64,000 nt of DNA from CAZOEL01 sp964578835 (GCA_964578835.1 CAZOEL010000014.1:1-64000); one strand, 5' to 3'; counted from the first letter of the stretch, positions 34,993-44,107 are shown. Notes: generated from the letters alone by a model not told the origin. Made by a program: numbers and translations.

Positions 34993-36570
34993 CTAACGCG
35001 CATTCTCCGGAACCTTCACCGAAGGAAAAAGCCGGGGGTCGGTATGGGGCAGGAACAAGGCGCCTCTGAACTCATTCATGAGCTCCATGTTGACGTTTAG
35101 CTCCACGTAGGTGATTTTGCCGCATACCCTTTCGACATCTTCTAAAAGAGAGCGGTCCAGAAGAACCATGGAGGCGCCCCTGCCGGCTGTGTTTCCCAGA
35201 CCCTGATAAGTATCGAGGGGCAAATCCGGGATCATGCCAATCCGAACGGCCATGGATGGATCGATGTAATTGCCGAATGCGCCCGCCACGTAGAAACGGC
35301 TGAGATCCTGGAAACCAAGGCCCACTTTGTTTACGATGACCGAGAGGATGGTGTACATGGCGGCTTTGGACTTGAGGAAAATCCCAATGTCCACATCGGA
35401 TATCAGTATATCCTTTCCGTCTGCGCTATCCTTTCCGTAGGCGACGATATAGGCGGCGCCCTCCGGAGTCGAGACGATGCGGGGAGAGCTGAGCTTCGTA
35501 TTGATCTTCCCCTGGATGGTGAGAATGCCCGCGCCGAACATTTCGGCTATGAGATCGATCAGTCCGGAGCCGCATATTCCAATGGGTTTCTTGTTTTCCA
35601 ACACGCGCCATTCGGGTTCTAAGGAGGCGGGGTCGATCCTTACTCGATCAATCGCTCCGGGCGCTGCAATCATTCCCCTCTCGACGACTCCGCCCTCGAG
35701 CGCCGGGCCGGCGGCTCCCGCGCAGGCGATGAGCCAGTCGCGGTTTCCAAGCACCACCTCGGCATTGGTTCCGACATCCACGAGGATGCTCATCTCCTCC
35801 GAGCGATGCAGCCCCGCCGCAAGAATGCCGGCGATGAGATCTCCCCCGAAGTACGACCCCACATTGGGAAAAACGAGCACGGGGGCGTCGGGGTGTATGG
35901 TGAGGAGGAGGTCCCGGGCCCTGTACAAAGGAAATTGGTTTGAAACCGGTATGTAAGGCTCTTTGCAAATATTGGCGGGATCGAGCCCAAGCAGGAAATG
36001 ACTCATGGTGGTGTTGCCGGCGATCGCCATGGCGTATGCGCTGCTGGAATCGTAGCCGTTTCGGCTGAGCATCTCGGCTGTCGTTTCGTTGAAGGTCTCG
36101 ATAAGGAGCTTTTGTAGCTTGATTAAGCCTTTTTCATCCCTCGCGAAAAGAATCCTCGTGAGGATATCTTCTCCATAGGGAATTTGAGGGTTGGCGACAG
36201 AAGCCTCGTCGAGTATTTCCCTGCTTTTCAAATCTATGAGATAAAACGCCAGCCTGGTGGTTCCGAGATCTACGGCGAAAGCCAATATTGGCGTATTCGC
36301 GGAGGCCGGCGCGACATCGATGAGCTCCCAATGGCTCGAAGCATATCCGAGCACCGCCGTGACTTTGAAATTGCTTCGTCGGATCCCTCGGGCAATGCGG
36401 CTCAAGCTTAAAGGACATATGTGGAGAGGTTCGAAGCCCATACGCTTCAGAGCGCGGGCCAGGCGATCGAAATCGCCGGTATTGTCGTTAAGATTAGGCT
36501 GTGTGAGCTCCAGGTCCAAAGCTTCGACGAAAGGCTGCTTCTTCAGCCAGGATGGTAAAGCCATGGTCAT
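34993..36570 (-). CDS. ASKHA-domain (DUF4445) protein, RACo-like but without ferredoxin domain
   Basis: The 525-residue protein has the C-terminal part of corrinoid reductive activators (RamA/RACo family). After about 80 residues of linker-type sequence comes the actin-like ATPase region: FAVDLGTTRLAFYLIDL (phosphate 1), AMAIAGNTTMSHFLLGLDP, ILVDVGTNAEVVLG (phosphate 2), CAGAAGPALEGGVV and FYVAGAFGNYIDP (adenosine). RACo proteins normally begin with a [2Fe-2S] ferredoxin; no such cysteine cluster is present here, and the nearest start leaves no room for one. Relatives use ATP to reset Co(II)-corrinoid methyltransferases to Co(I); how a ferredoxin-less form would receive electrons is unclear, and no methyltransferase or corrinoid protein is adjacent. 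GGAGG lies about 12 nt before the ATG. Confidence 0.82.
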   Translation of the reverse strand: MTMALPSWLKKQPFVEALDLELTQPNLNDNTGDFDRLARALKRMGFEPLHICPLSLSRIARGIRRSNFKVTAVLGYASSHWELIDVAPASANTPILAFAVDLGTTRLAFYLIDLKSREILDEASVANPQIPYGEDILTRILFARDEKGLIKLQKLLIETFNETTAEMLSRNGYDSSSAYAMAIAGNTTMSHFLLGLDPANICKEPYIPVSNQFPLYRARDLLLTIHPDAPVLVFPNVGSYFGGDLIAGILAAGLHRSEEMSILVDVGTNAEVVLGNRDWLIACAGAAGPALEGGVVERGMIAAPGAIDRVRIDPASLEPEWRVLENKKPIGICGSGLIDLIAEMFGAGILTIQGKINTKLSSPRIVSTPEGAAYIVAYGKDSADGKDILISDVDIGIFLKSKAAMYTILSVIVNKVGLGFQDLSRFYVAGAFGNYIDPSMAVRIGMIPDLPLDTYQGLGNTAGRGASMVLLDRSLLEDVERVCGKITYVELNVNMELMNEFRGALFLPHTDPRLFPSVKVPENAR

Positions 36571-37131
36571 TGTCCTAGTTACTCCTCCTGAATTTCTATC
36601 GAAAAGAGTGGCTTCCGCCGTCTTTCCGTTTCATTAATCGCGCGGCTAAATCAACTACATAGCATACCATCTAAGAAGCTTAATTGGAAGCTCTGTCGTT
36701 TTGTTTTGCATAAACCTGCGGACAAAAGAAGCTTTCTCAGGAGCTATGGCGCCAAAACCATTGGCAACTTATCGAGAACTAGGTTACTCTATGAATGGAG
36801 GGAGCGCGATGCCGGCGTCGCCAGGGATATCGCTAAAGGAGCTTCGGACGCGAGCTTGCATGATGAATGGGCCTTTTGCGGGTGAAGCTCACTCATGGTC
36901 GTGGGCCTAATCCTTGACATCGGCGACGCTTTTTCGTAATGTTCATTCGTTCGTGATCGGTTTTGGACCTCTAGCTAAGGATTTATTATCATTTACTTCT
37001 TGACTTATCGTACAGCTACGGAACGGCTTTTTCTTCTGCTTGATTCGCAGCCTGCAATGTGAAATCAATCACGCTTTTGGTGCTCGAGAATCGTGCTGAA
37101 CGTCGCTATCATACGGAATGGGGAATCGCAT
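36571..37131 (+). other. Intergenic region with candidate khpA promoter
   Basis: A 560-nt divergent gap. A good sigma-70 candidate lies at 36914-36942 (+): TTGACA, 17 nt, TAATGT, giving a leader of about 180 nt for khpA. A 69-codon frame at 36701-36910 has no protein-like character and is not called. Confidence 0.45.
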
Positions 37132-37377
37132 ATGGAAGACATTCAAGTAAAAGAGCTTGTCGAAGTGATCGCTCGCGCTCTAGCGGAATATCCGGAAGAA
37201 GTGCAGGTGAAGGAGATAAGCGGCCATCAAATCTCTGTCATCGAGCTTCGGGCGGCGAAAGTGGATCTGGGGAAGATAATCGGAAAGGAAGGCCGGAACG
37301 CGCATGCGCTTCGCACTTTGGTCAATGCGGCGGCCACCAAGCTGAGAAAGCGGGCTGTTCTGGAGATTCTTGAATAA
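37132..37377 (+). CDS. khpA: KH-domain RNA-binding protein KhpA
   Basis: The 81-residue single KH domain has the helix KELVEVIARALAEYPEEVQV, then VDLGKIIGKEGRNAHALRTL with the GxxG loop GKEG, and NAAATKLRKRAVLEILE. KhpA binds RNA broadly and in Gram-positives pairs with KhpB. It is usually located between rpsP and rimM; here neither is present, and it is followed by a small Cys protein and a GT9 gene on the same strand. The ATG at 37132 gives the canonical N-terminus. Confidence 0.93.
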   Translation: MEDIQVKELVEVIARALAEYPEEVQVKEISGHQISVIELRAAKVDLGKIIGKEGRNAHALRTLVNAAATKLRKRAVLEILE

Positions 37378-37394
37378 TACGCGGGCTTGAAATC

Positions 37395-37697
37395 ATGAGT
37401 GAAGCCGGAAATATGAAAAAAGAGGCTGCTGCGCTCCGCGAAGCCTCGCGCCCCGAGTGCTTCGGAGATCCTGAAGCGGTGTGCCCAAGAGATGAAAGAG
37501 GCTTTATCCAGCCTCAGACTGGATGCCTTTCCTGCGAGGTGGTGAGAACGTGTCTGCAGCACGCCTTACGGTCGCAGGGGGTCATTCCGGATCCCTCAAA
37601 GGAAACCGCTGTAGCGTCAAAAGTTTCCGGCTTCCTCAAACGTTGGTCGAATCAAAAGCTTTCAAGCTCCAAGTCCTGCGGCAAACGCCCTGCATAG
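37395..37697 (+). CDS. Small cysteine-containing protein of unknown function
   Basis: The 100-residue soluble protein has cysteines in a regular set (ECFGD, AVCPRD, GCLSCEVVRTC) that could bind zinc or an Fe-S cluster. The segment FGDPEAVCPRDERGFIQPQTG is well structured, so I regard the frame as coding rather than random. It begins 17 nt after khpA and ends 9 nt before the GT9 start, so it is probably cotranscribed with both. The family is not recognised. The C-terminal 35 residues are basic and low in complexity. Confidence 0.6.
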   Translation: MSEAGNMKKEAAALREASRPECFGDPEAVCPRDERGFIQPQTGCLSCEVVRTCLQHALRSQGVIPDPSKETAVASKVSGFLKRWSNQKLSSSKSCGKRPA

Positions 37698-37706
37698 CTC
37701 TCAACC

Positions 37707-38729
37707 GTGGCTTCTCCGATTAGAGATGTTTCAGGGCCTTCCGCTTTGCTTCATTTGGCAGTTCTGCATCAGGGCGCCCTCGGGGACTTCCTGCTTGCCT
37801 TGCCAGTATTTGACGGGCTTTATCGCACGAACAATTCCATCCGAATCGATCTCTGCTCAAAGACTGAGCATATCGCTCTCATCCGATCAAAGCCATGCAT
37901 TGGATTATTGCATTCAGCGGAAGCCTCGGATCTTACGCCCTTCTACCATGACGATCTCTGGGCGAATGCGCCTCTCCCCCGTTTTCTCGAAAACAAAGAC
38001 GCCGTTTTTGTGTTTGGCCAGAAGGGAAGCCGCGTTCTGGCTGAAAGGCTGTCCAGGCGATTGAACGCTCCAGTTCTTTGGCTTCAGTCTTTTCCCGATC
38101 CTGGCCGTCTCCTGCCGGTTTCAGAGTTTCTGGCGGAACAGGTCAGGAGAGCCGGTTGGATTCTTGATGATGTGCTTCCCCACATCGATCCTTCCCCTGA
38201 AGAGGTTTCATCGGTGCGAGTATGGATGCTGCAAAGGGGATGGAGTGAGGGATCGAGACCGGTATGCGTTCATCCCGGAAGCGGAGGGCGTGGAAAGGTG
38301 TGGCCTTTGCAGCAATGGCTGGAGCTTTTTCGATGGCTTTGCGAAGAATGCCGCGTTCCCGTTGTGATGACGCTGGGACCTGCTGACGAATATCTCGAGG
38401 GTTTGGCCGCGGAAGCTATAAAGCTAGGCGTTGAGGTGGTTCAGGGCGTCACTCTTCCTTATCTTGCCGCCCTCCTTTCGCAGAGCTGCTTCTATGTGGG
38501 AAATGACTCGGGAGTGACTCATCTTGCCGCCGCTGTCGGAGCTTCGGTCATTGCCATATTTGGGCCAACCCCGCCTGAAGTCTGGGCTCCTCGCGGCCCT
38601 AATGCGCACGTTGTGAAAAGCTCCTGGAATGCGCCAGATAATCTTGCGCTCGTTCCGGGCCCGAAGCCTGCTCCTTTGAATCCCGAAATAAAAAGTCTGG
38701 CGCTATCGCTGCTTTTGCGTTGCGAATAG
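37707..38729 (+). CDS. Glycosyltransferase family 9 (heptosyltransferase-like)
   Basis: The 340-residue GT-B enzyme of the ADP-heptose:LPS heptosyltransferase family has an N-terminal VLHQGALGDFLLALPVFDGL (acceptor-side G-x-x-GD motif) and, in the donor domain, PVCVHPGSGGRGKVWPLQQW, VMTLGPADEYLEGLA, then FYVGNDSGVTHLAAAVG and VIAIFGPTPPEVWAPRG. It would add heptose, or a similar sugar, to LPS core on the cytoplasmic face. The start is GTG 37707 without a strong ribosome-binding site, suggesting coupling to the preceding gene. It ends six bases from a convergent gene. The exact sugar is not deducible. Confidence 0.88.
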   Translation: MASPIRDVSGPSALLHLAVLHQGALGDFLLALPVFDGLYRTNNSIRIDLCSKTEHIALIRSKPCIGLLHSAEASDLTPFYHDDLWANAPLPRFLENKDAVFVFGQKGSRVLAERLSRRLNAPVLWLQSFPDPGRLLPVSEFLAEQVRRAGWILDDVLPHIDPSPEEVSSVRVWMLQRGWSEGSRPVCVHPGSGGRGKVWPLQQWLELFRWLCEECRVPVVMTLGPADEYLEGLAAEAIKLGVEVVQGVTLPYLAALLSQSCFYVGNDSGVTHLAAAVGASVIAIFGPTPPEVWAPRGPNAHVVKSSWNAPDNLALVPGPKPAPLNPEIKSLALSLLLRCE

Positions 38730-38735
38730 CGAGCC

Positions 38736-40376
38736 TCAACGCAGCAGGCGACGCAGCAGTTTTCCGGTAGGCGTACGAGGCAGCGTCTCTACATATTCGA
38801 AAATCCTTGGAAGCTTGTAAATAGCGATGTGCTCTTTTAGAAAATCCTTTAGCTCTCGGGAAAACTTTTCTCCGCCTTCCCGGCCGGGCCTGAGAACGAT
38901 GACGGCTTTTGTGACCTGGCCTCTCTCCGGGTCTGGAACCCCGACCACCCCAACATCCGCTACAGCCGGGTGCCTGGCTATGGCGTCTTCGACTTCGGCC
39001 GGACCGATGCGGTAACCGCAGCTTTTGATCATGTCGTCTTCACGGGAGACGAAGAAAATATTGCCGTCTTCATTCATGAATACGGCGTCTCCCAGCCTGT
39101 TCCAGCCTCCCGCCACAACGCCTTTCTTCTGCGCCGCAAGGAGCTTCTGATTATCTTCGTAGGGCTTCCAGTAAAGAGTTCCCGAAGGACCCTTCACGAG
39201 CATGCTGCCGACCTCGCCGGGCTTGCAGTCCTGGCCGGAAAAATTGACCACTCTTATTTGGATTCCAGGGAGAGCTTTGCCGATTGAATCGGGAGCGGGC
39301 TCAGGATTCATGGTGTTGGATGTGATCAGGTGGAGCATCTCCGTGCCTCCGAGGCCTTCCCATATGGGGCGTCCGGTCAGATCCTTCCATAAGTTGAGAG
39401 TCACGGCCCCCAGGGTGTCGCCCCCCGTGGTGCACAGGCGAATCGAGCTGATGTCATAACTTTTGAATTCGGGCAGTTTGATCAAGCCTCGGTATGCAGT
39501 CGGCAGACCGGTGAGCACGGTAATCTGATGCTTGGAAATGAGCTCCATCAGATCTGCCGGGCAGAATCTGGGGAGAAGCGAAACAGAGGCTCCGCCAATG
39601 AATGGGAGCATGGAAAACGTCCCGAAGCCCGCGGCGAAAGACACCGGGGCCGCGCCGCCCAAAACGTCGCCCGGGGCCATCTTATACACGTACTTGTTTA
39701 CGAGCATAGCCTCTATGAGAGATGGGCGAACAAAATGGACGCAGCCTTTGGGAAGGCCGGTCGTACCCGATGTGTAAAGCATGATTCCGATATCTTGGGC
39801 TTCGAGCATAACGGCGTTGAGCTCTGGCGAGCCCTTCTCCAGAAGCTCTTCATATGTGAGATCGCCATTGGACTTCACTTCGTCCGCATTGCCGCCGATG
39901 ACAATAATCCTGGTTCCGAAAGCAAAGTTGGGCTTCGCCTTCTCGATAGCCCCCATAAGCGGGGCGTTCACAATGAAGTACTTCATCTCGGCGTTGTTGG
40001 CTACATAGGCGACCTCCTCCTGCGACCAGAGAGGAGAAGTGGGTACGGGAACGGCTCCGATTTTTTCGATGGCGAAAATGGCTACAATGGCTTGCGGTGA
40101 ATTCACGACCCGGATGCCCACCCTGTCCTGCGGCTCCACTCCCATATCCTTCAAGCTGTTGCCGAATTGGTTGACCATCCGTTGCAACTGAGCGTAGGCA
40201 ATGGTCTTGTCCATGAACTTGATGGCGGCCCAGTCTCCTCTGCCTTCTCTGACGTGACGATCCAGGAGATATTCCGCCAGGTTTAGCTGCATGGGAACAT
40301 CGGCGAATTCTGCGGGAAGGATGTAATCGGGCCACGTCTCTTTGGGAGGGAGATAGTTTTCGGGGATTTTGCCCAT
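38736..40376 (-). CDS. AMP-forming acyl-CoA synthetase (benzoate/aminobenzoate-CoA ligase-like)
   Basis: The 546-residue enzyme activates a carboxylic acid through an acyl-AMP to acyl-CoA. Motifs: GIMLYTSGTTGLPKGCVHFV (A3), GRPIWEGLGGTEMLHLITS (A5), NRLGDAVFMNEDGNIFFVSR (A7), DDMIKSCGYRIGPAEVEDAI (A8) and the C-terminal RTPTGKLLRRLLR carrying the catalytic lysine. The start PENYLPPKETWPDYILP and overall pattern resemble benzoate- or 2-aminobenzoate-CoA ligases more than acetyl-CoA synthetase. AGGAGG lies 8 nt before the ATG. It stands alone. With paaK and the acyl-CoA dehydrogenase it points to use of aromatic or fatty acids, an inference. Confidence 0.88.
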   Translation of the reverse strand: MGKIPENYLPPKETWPDYILPAEFADVPMQLNLAEYLLDRHVREGRGDWAAIKFMDKTIAYAQLQRMVNQFGNSLKDMGVEPQDRVGIRVVNSPQAIVAIFAIEKIGAVPVPTSPLWSQEEVAYVANNAEMKYFIVNAPLMGAIEKAKPNFAFGTRIIVIGGNADEVKSNGDLTYEELLEKGSPELNAVMLEAQDIGIMLYTSGTTGLPKGCVHFVRPSLIEAMLVNKYVYKMAPGDVLGGAAPVSFAAGFGTFSMLPFIGGASVSLLPRFCPADLMELISKHQITVLTGLPTAYRGLIKLPEFKSYDISSIRLCTTGGDTLGAVTLNLWKDLTGRPIWEGLGGTEMLHLITSNTMNPEPAPDSIGKALPGIQIRVVNFSGQDCKPGEVGSMLVKGPSGTLYWKPYEDNQKLLAAQKKGVVAGGWNRLGDAVFMNEDGNIFFVSREDDMIKSCGYRIGPAEVEDAIARHPAVADVGVVGVPDPERGQVTKAVIVLRPGREGGEKFSRELKDFLKEHIAIYKLPRIFEYVETLPRTPTGKLLRRLLR

Positions 40377-40713
40377 CCTTATAGCCTCCTGGCGCTCAAG
40401 ACTTGAATACCTTAGCCTGTGCTATCGAAGAACGCAGAAATTTCGATTATCGGGGGAGACGCCAGCGCCACGACAACCGAGCCTGGAGCTTCTATTCGTT
40501 ACCATGCAAACCGCTTTCTCTCAACATATTAATAACCATAATAGAGAGAGGGCGACTCTTCTATGCACGAAGAAAACTGCGGCGCGCGCTGGTTTAGGGG
40601 AGCTTCGGGATCGTAAAAGCCGGGAGCGATGGCTTGCCTTTGGGAGGGGTGAAACGGCGAAAGCCACACTAAATCGCGGGCGCGGGCGATGCGCCGCTCG
40701 ATCTTCGTTGAAT
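40377..40713. other. Intergenic region without recognised features
   Basis: 337 nt between the acyl-CoA ligase (-) and the end of the CBS-ACT gene (-). No gene or strong hairpin seen; frames crossing it are short and atypical. Confidence 0.45.
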
Positions 40714-41334
40714 CTAAGGCGTCGATGAGAGCACTTTGATTCCATGTTTTTCGAAGTCAGCGGCGATGGGATCCAAATCGCACCTTTTCAGGCGGATGGA
40801 ATAGACTCCTTCCTGAACGTCGATTTGCCCTTCTATAACCGGCATATGGCAAATGCTGATTATTTCCGCATCGTGCTGTTTGACCAGTCGAGCTATTTCA
40901 TCGAGAGACCCTTTGGGATCGGGAATCTTTACATCCAGGCGCGACGAGCCGTCTATCACGCCCATGAAGGTGATAAAGGCGGAAAGGATGTCGACGACCG
41001 TTATAACGCCGACAAGCTTGCCGCTCTCCAGGACGGGCAGACCGCCGATTCGATTCTCCAGTATGAGGAGCGCCGCATCTTCGAGCCGCATGTCCGGGTG
41101 AGCCTTGAACGGTTTGCGAACCATTACATCTTCAAGACTCAGCTCCTCCAGCATGGAGGCGATCAAAACGCCGCGCAAATCCGCATCCGTCACCCAGCCC
41201 AAAAGACTCATCTCGGCATCTACAACGGGGAGATGACGAACGGATGATTGCTTCATAACCGCCAGCGCCTGCTGTATGGAAGCATTCTTGTTGATTGTTA
41301 CCACATCTTTGGTCATCCAATGGCGTACGATCAC
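40714..41334 (-). CDS. CBS-pair and ACT domain protein (AcuB-like)
   Basis: The 206-residue protein has two CBS motifs (VRHWMTKDVVTINKNASIQQ with VRHLPVVDAE; then LEDVMVRKPFKAHPDMRLED with IGGLPVLESGKLVGVITVVD) and an ACT-like domain (GSLDEIARLVKQHDAEII). CBS pairs bind adenine nucleotides; ACT domains bind amino acids. In Bacillus AcuB belongs to an acetoin cluster, but stand-alone CBS-ACT proteins like this are widespread in Desulfobacterota and unassigned. The start is GTG 41334 with AGGGG upstream. Confidence 0.85.
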   Translation of the reverse strand: MIVRHWMTKDVVTINKNASIQQALAVMKQSSVRHLPVVDAEMSLLGWVTDADLRGVLIASMLEELSLEDVMVRKPFKAHPDMRLEDAALLILENRIGGLPVLESGKLVGVITVVDILSAFITFMGVIDGSSRLDVKIPDPKGSLDEIARLVKQHDAEIISICHMPVIEGQIDVQEGVYSIRLKRCDLDPIAADFEKHGIKVLSSTP

Positions 41335-41647
41335 GTTGAATAGCCCCTACTTGAAGTCGAGGAAACGGCGAGTCAAGCTTACGAGCGACGATTTAACAAG
41401 AAATTGCAGCTACTTCATTAGATTTCGACCTCAAAGTATGCCATAGGCCGGGAAAATGCAAGAGAAAACTTCTGAAAGCGACCTTTCGACTGTTTCGTCC
41501 CCGGTTCGTTTGGTTGGCTTGTTCAATATCCTTTGCTTCGGCCGCATCCAATGCTATTTTAGCTGAGAATGTCCTGACTTTTCCGAAAGCCCATTCTGCG
41601 GAGCGCCGTTGATCGCGGCTTGTTTTGCTTTCATGTGCGAGGATGAG
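41335..41647 (+). other. Intergenic region with weak promoter candidate for pxpBCA
   Basis: About 313 nt between the divergent CBS-ACT and pxpB genes. The best promoter match is at 41533-41560 (+): TTGCTT, 16 nt, TATTTT. Nothing else is seen. Confidence 0.35.
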
Positions 41648-42355
41648 ATGAGTGTGACTGCGATTGGCGAATACCCGATCCCGCGTGTGCTGCCTTGCGG
41701 AGAGACGGCCGTTTCCATCGAACTTGGAAATGTCATAGATCGAACGGTGAATCGAAAAGTCAATCTCCTTTATAGGCGCATCAAGGCTTCAGAGCTGCCG
41801 GGAATTGTCGACCTGATTCCGACATATCGCTCGCTCTTCATTTTATACGACCCGTGGCTCTGTTCATACGAGCGGCTTTTGTCGGCGGTGGAGGAATGCC
41901 TCGGTTTTCCCTGCGCAAGCGGTGAAGAAGAGATGCGAATGGTTGAAATCCCGGTTTGTTATGGCGGCGAGCTTGGACCGGACCTCGATGCGGTAGCCGC
42001 CTTGCATAACCTTGACGTGCAAGAAACGATCGAGCTCCATTGCGCGCCGATCTATCATGTTTATATGATTGGCTTCACACCCGGGTTTCCATATCTAGGA
42101 GGACTTGACGAACGGCTTTATACTCCGAGAAGAGAAGAGCCCCGAAAAAAGGTCCCGCCTGGCAGCGTTGGAATAGCTGATAAGCAGACGGGCATATATT
42201 CCGTCGAGAGCCCGGGCGGGTGGCACTTGCTTGGGAGAACGCCTTTAAGAATGTTCGATCTGAATAGAGATCGCCCTTTCTTCCTCGAGCCCGGCGACGC
42301 CGTTAAATTTGAGCCCATTGCGGAAGAAGAGTTTTGGAAGTTGTCCGAATTTTAG
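41648..42355 (+). CDS. pxpB: 5-oxoprolinase subunit PxpB (KipI family)
   Basis: The ~235-residue subunit of the bacterial ATP-dependent 5-oxoprolinase, which opens 5-oxoproline (pyroglutamate) to glutamate. Motifs: VLPCGETAVSIELGNVID, IPVCYGGELGPDLDAVA, VYMIGFTPGFPYLGGLDERL, RKKVPPGSVGIADKQTGIYS and ESPGGWHLLGRTPLRMFD, all characteristic of KipI/PxpB. The start is taken at ATG 41648 with GAGG six nt upstream; earlier TTG 41609 and ATG 41633 are possible. The 3' end overlaps pxpC by 22 nt. Confidence 0.93.
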   Translation: MSVTAIGEYPIPRVLPCGETAVSIELGNVIDRTVNRKVNLLYRRIKASELPGIVDLIPTYRSLFILYDPWLCSYERLLSAVEECLGFPCASGEEEMRMVEIPVCYGGELGPDLDAVAALHNLDVQETIELHCAPIYHVYMIGFTPGFPYLGGLDERLYTPRREEPRKKVPPGSVGIADKQTGIYSVESPGGWHLLGRTPLRMFDLNRDRPFFLEPGDAVKFEPIAEEEFWKLSEF

Positions 42356-43275
42356 ACGCCGGTCCCCTGGCGACAGTGCAGGATTTGGGGCGCTACGGAT
42401 TTCAGGACCGCGGAATTCCGGTATCGGGGGCCGTGGATCGTCGCGCGCTGAGAATCGGCAATTTGCTTGTGGGAAATCGTGAAGGCGACGCCGGCGTTGA
42501 AATCACTCTGGGCGGGTTTGAAGCGAAGTTTCTTTCCAGAGCTTGTTTTTCATTAACCGGCGCAGACATGGATGCAAGGCTCAATGGCTCTCCGGTTTCC
42601 AACTGGAGGCCTCACGACGCAGACCGAGGGGATGTGCTTGCGCTGGGTTATGCGCGCTCGGGATTTCGGTCTTATTTCACCGTTTCAGGAGGAATTGATG
42701 TCCCCCTGCTGCTGGGGAGCCGATCCACCTACCTCAGGGGCGGGTTCGGAGGCTATGAGGGGAGGCCTCTAAAGAAAGGCCACATTCTCCGACGCGGCGT
42801 TCCGACAGGTGAAGCGGTTCAGTCGTTTCCGTCGAGGTTGATTCCCCGATATGAAGAGAGGCCTGTATTGAGAGTTGTGCTCGGTCCTCAAGAGGATTAT
42901 TTCACGGCCGAAGGAATAGCTGCGTTTCTTTCCGGAGCCTATGAAATCACCTCGCGCTCGGACAGAATGGGTTGTGTTCTTCTTGGCCCGTCCATAACCC
43001 ACAAAAGTGGCGCCGACATCATCTCCGATGGAGCTATTTTCGGAGCCATCCAAGTTCCGGGAAAAGGACAACCGACCCTCCTTTTGGCGGACAGCCAGAC
43101 TACCGGAGGCTATGCAAAAATCGCGGTGGTTCTATCTTCGGATCTGCCTCAGGCAGCTCAACTTGCTCCCGGCTCCAGCGTTCGGTTCGAAGCAGTAGGC
43201 CTGCTGGAAGCGAGAAACGATTATCTAAGGCAAGAATTCAAGCTCAGGAATTTTATCAATAACGCCAAGCGCTGA
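42334..43275 (+). CDS. pxpC: 5-oxoprolinase subunit PxpC (KipA, biotin-dependent carboxylase-like)
   Basis: The 313-residue protein has ILDAGPLATVQDLGRYGFQD, then GIPVSGAVDRRALRIGNLLV and GDAGVEITLGGFEAKF; later SGGIDVPLLLGSRSTYLRGGFGG (in two parts), SRSDRMGCVLLGPS and GDRDILV-type replaced by GQPTLLLADSQTTGGYAKIA. This is the canonical PxpC pattern. Translation appears to start at TTG 42334 within the end of pxpB, a typical overlap for the BC pair, whose products form a complex. Together with pxpA it makes a complete oxoprolinase. Confidence 0.93.
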   Translation: MEVVRILDAGPLATVQDLGRYGFQDRGIPVSGAVDRRALRIGNLLVGNREGDAGVEITLGGFEAKFLSRACFSLTGADMDARLNGSPVSNWRPHDADRGDVLALGYARSGFRSYFTVSGGIDVPLLLGSRSTYLRGGFGGYEGRPLKKGHILRRGVPTGEAVQSFPSRLIPRYEERPVLRVVLGPQEDYFTAEGIAAFLSGAYEITSRSDRMGCVLLGPSITHKSGADIISDGAIFGAIQVPGKGQPTLLLADSQTTGGYAKIAVVLSSDLPQAAQLAPGSSVRFEAVGLLEARNDYLRQEFKLRNFINNAKR

Positions 43276-43302
43276 GAACAGTCTTAAACCGTTGAGGCCG
43301 AC

Positions 43303-44061
43303 ATGCGAATAGACATCAATTGTGATATGGGTGAAAGCTTTGGATCTTTCAAAGTCGGAGAGGATGAGAAGATCATTCCCTATGTTACTTCCGTAAACAT
43401 AGCTTGTGGCTACCATGCCGGGGACCCGACGGTTATGGCGAGAACCGTCAAGCTCGCCGGGCGCTATGGCGCCGCCATAGGAGCCCATCCAGGCTATCCG
43501 GATCTCATGGGGTATGGCCGCCGCAACATGGAGACCTTTCCCGGCGAAATCAAGAACTACATCCTCTACCAGGTAGGAGCCCTCGCAGCCTTTGTGAAGA
43601 CTTCCGGAATGATGCTCCACCACGTGAAGCTCCATGGAGCTTTATACAACTATGCAGCCCGAGACGAGCGCGCCGCAAACGAAGTTATCGAAGCCATAAA
43701 AGCCTATGACCCCGAGTTGATCCTGGTTTGTCTTGCAGGCTCCTTGTGCGCTCAAATGGCTTTGCAAGCAGGGCTGCGCGTAGCAACCGAAGCTTTTCCC
43801 GACAGGGCCTACCTTGGAAACGGGCAACTTGTTCCAAGATCGATGCCAGGCGCTGTGATTCTTGACCTCGAGACCATCAAGGAGCGGGTCCTCAAGCTTG
43901 TTTCCACCAAAACCATCACGAGTATCGATGGATACGATATTCCTCTCCAGGCGGACACTCTCTGCATTCACGGCGACAGCCCCAAAGCGTGGGAGCTTGC
44001 CGGAGTGATCCGAAAGACCTTGGAAGCGTCCAATATTCGCGTTGTCGCTCTGAGGCGTTAA
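43303..44061 (+). CDS. pxpA: 5-oxoprolinase subunit PxpA (LamB/YcsF family)
   Basis: The 252-residue protein begins MRIDINCDMGESFGSFKVGE and continues VNIACGYHAGDPTVMARTVK, GAAIGAHPGYPDLMGYGRR, MMLHHVKLHGALYNYAARD and a closing DTLCIHGDSPKAWELA, the metal-site and glycoside-like barrel motifs of LamB/YcsF. It completes pxpBCA; order B-C-A differs from the A-B-C order of some genomes. No transporter or regulator is linked. It removes the dead-end metabolite 5-oxoproline formed from glutamine and glutamate. Confidence 0.94.
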   Translation: MRIDINCDMGESFGSFKVGEDEKIIPYVTSVNIACGYHAGDPTVMARTVKLAGRYGAAIGAHPGYPDLMGYGRRNMETFPGEIKNYILYQVGALAAFVKTSGMMLHHVKLHGALYNYAARDERAANEVIEAIKAYDPELILVCLAGSLCAQMALQAGLRVATEAFPDRAYLGNGQLVPRSMPGAVILDLETIKERVLKLVSTKTITSIDGYDIPLQADTLCIHGDSPKAWELAGVIRKTLEASNIRVVALRR

Positions 44062-44107
44062 TGGATAGCGACTTCGCCTAAAAGGCTGCCCTTCCTGAGT
44101 TGCGCGC

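Noticed and set aside
36701..36910. A 69-codon plus-strand frame upstream of khpA
   Set aside because: No motif, no ribosome-binding site, and atypical composition; the region holds a promoter candidate instead.
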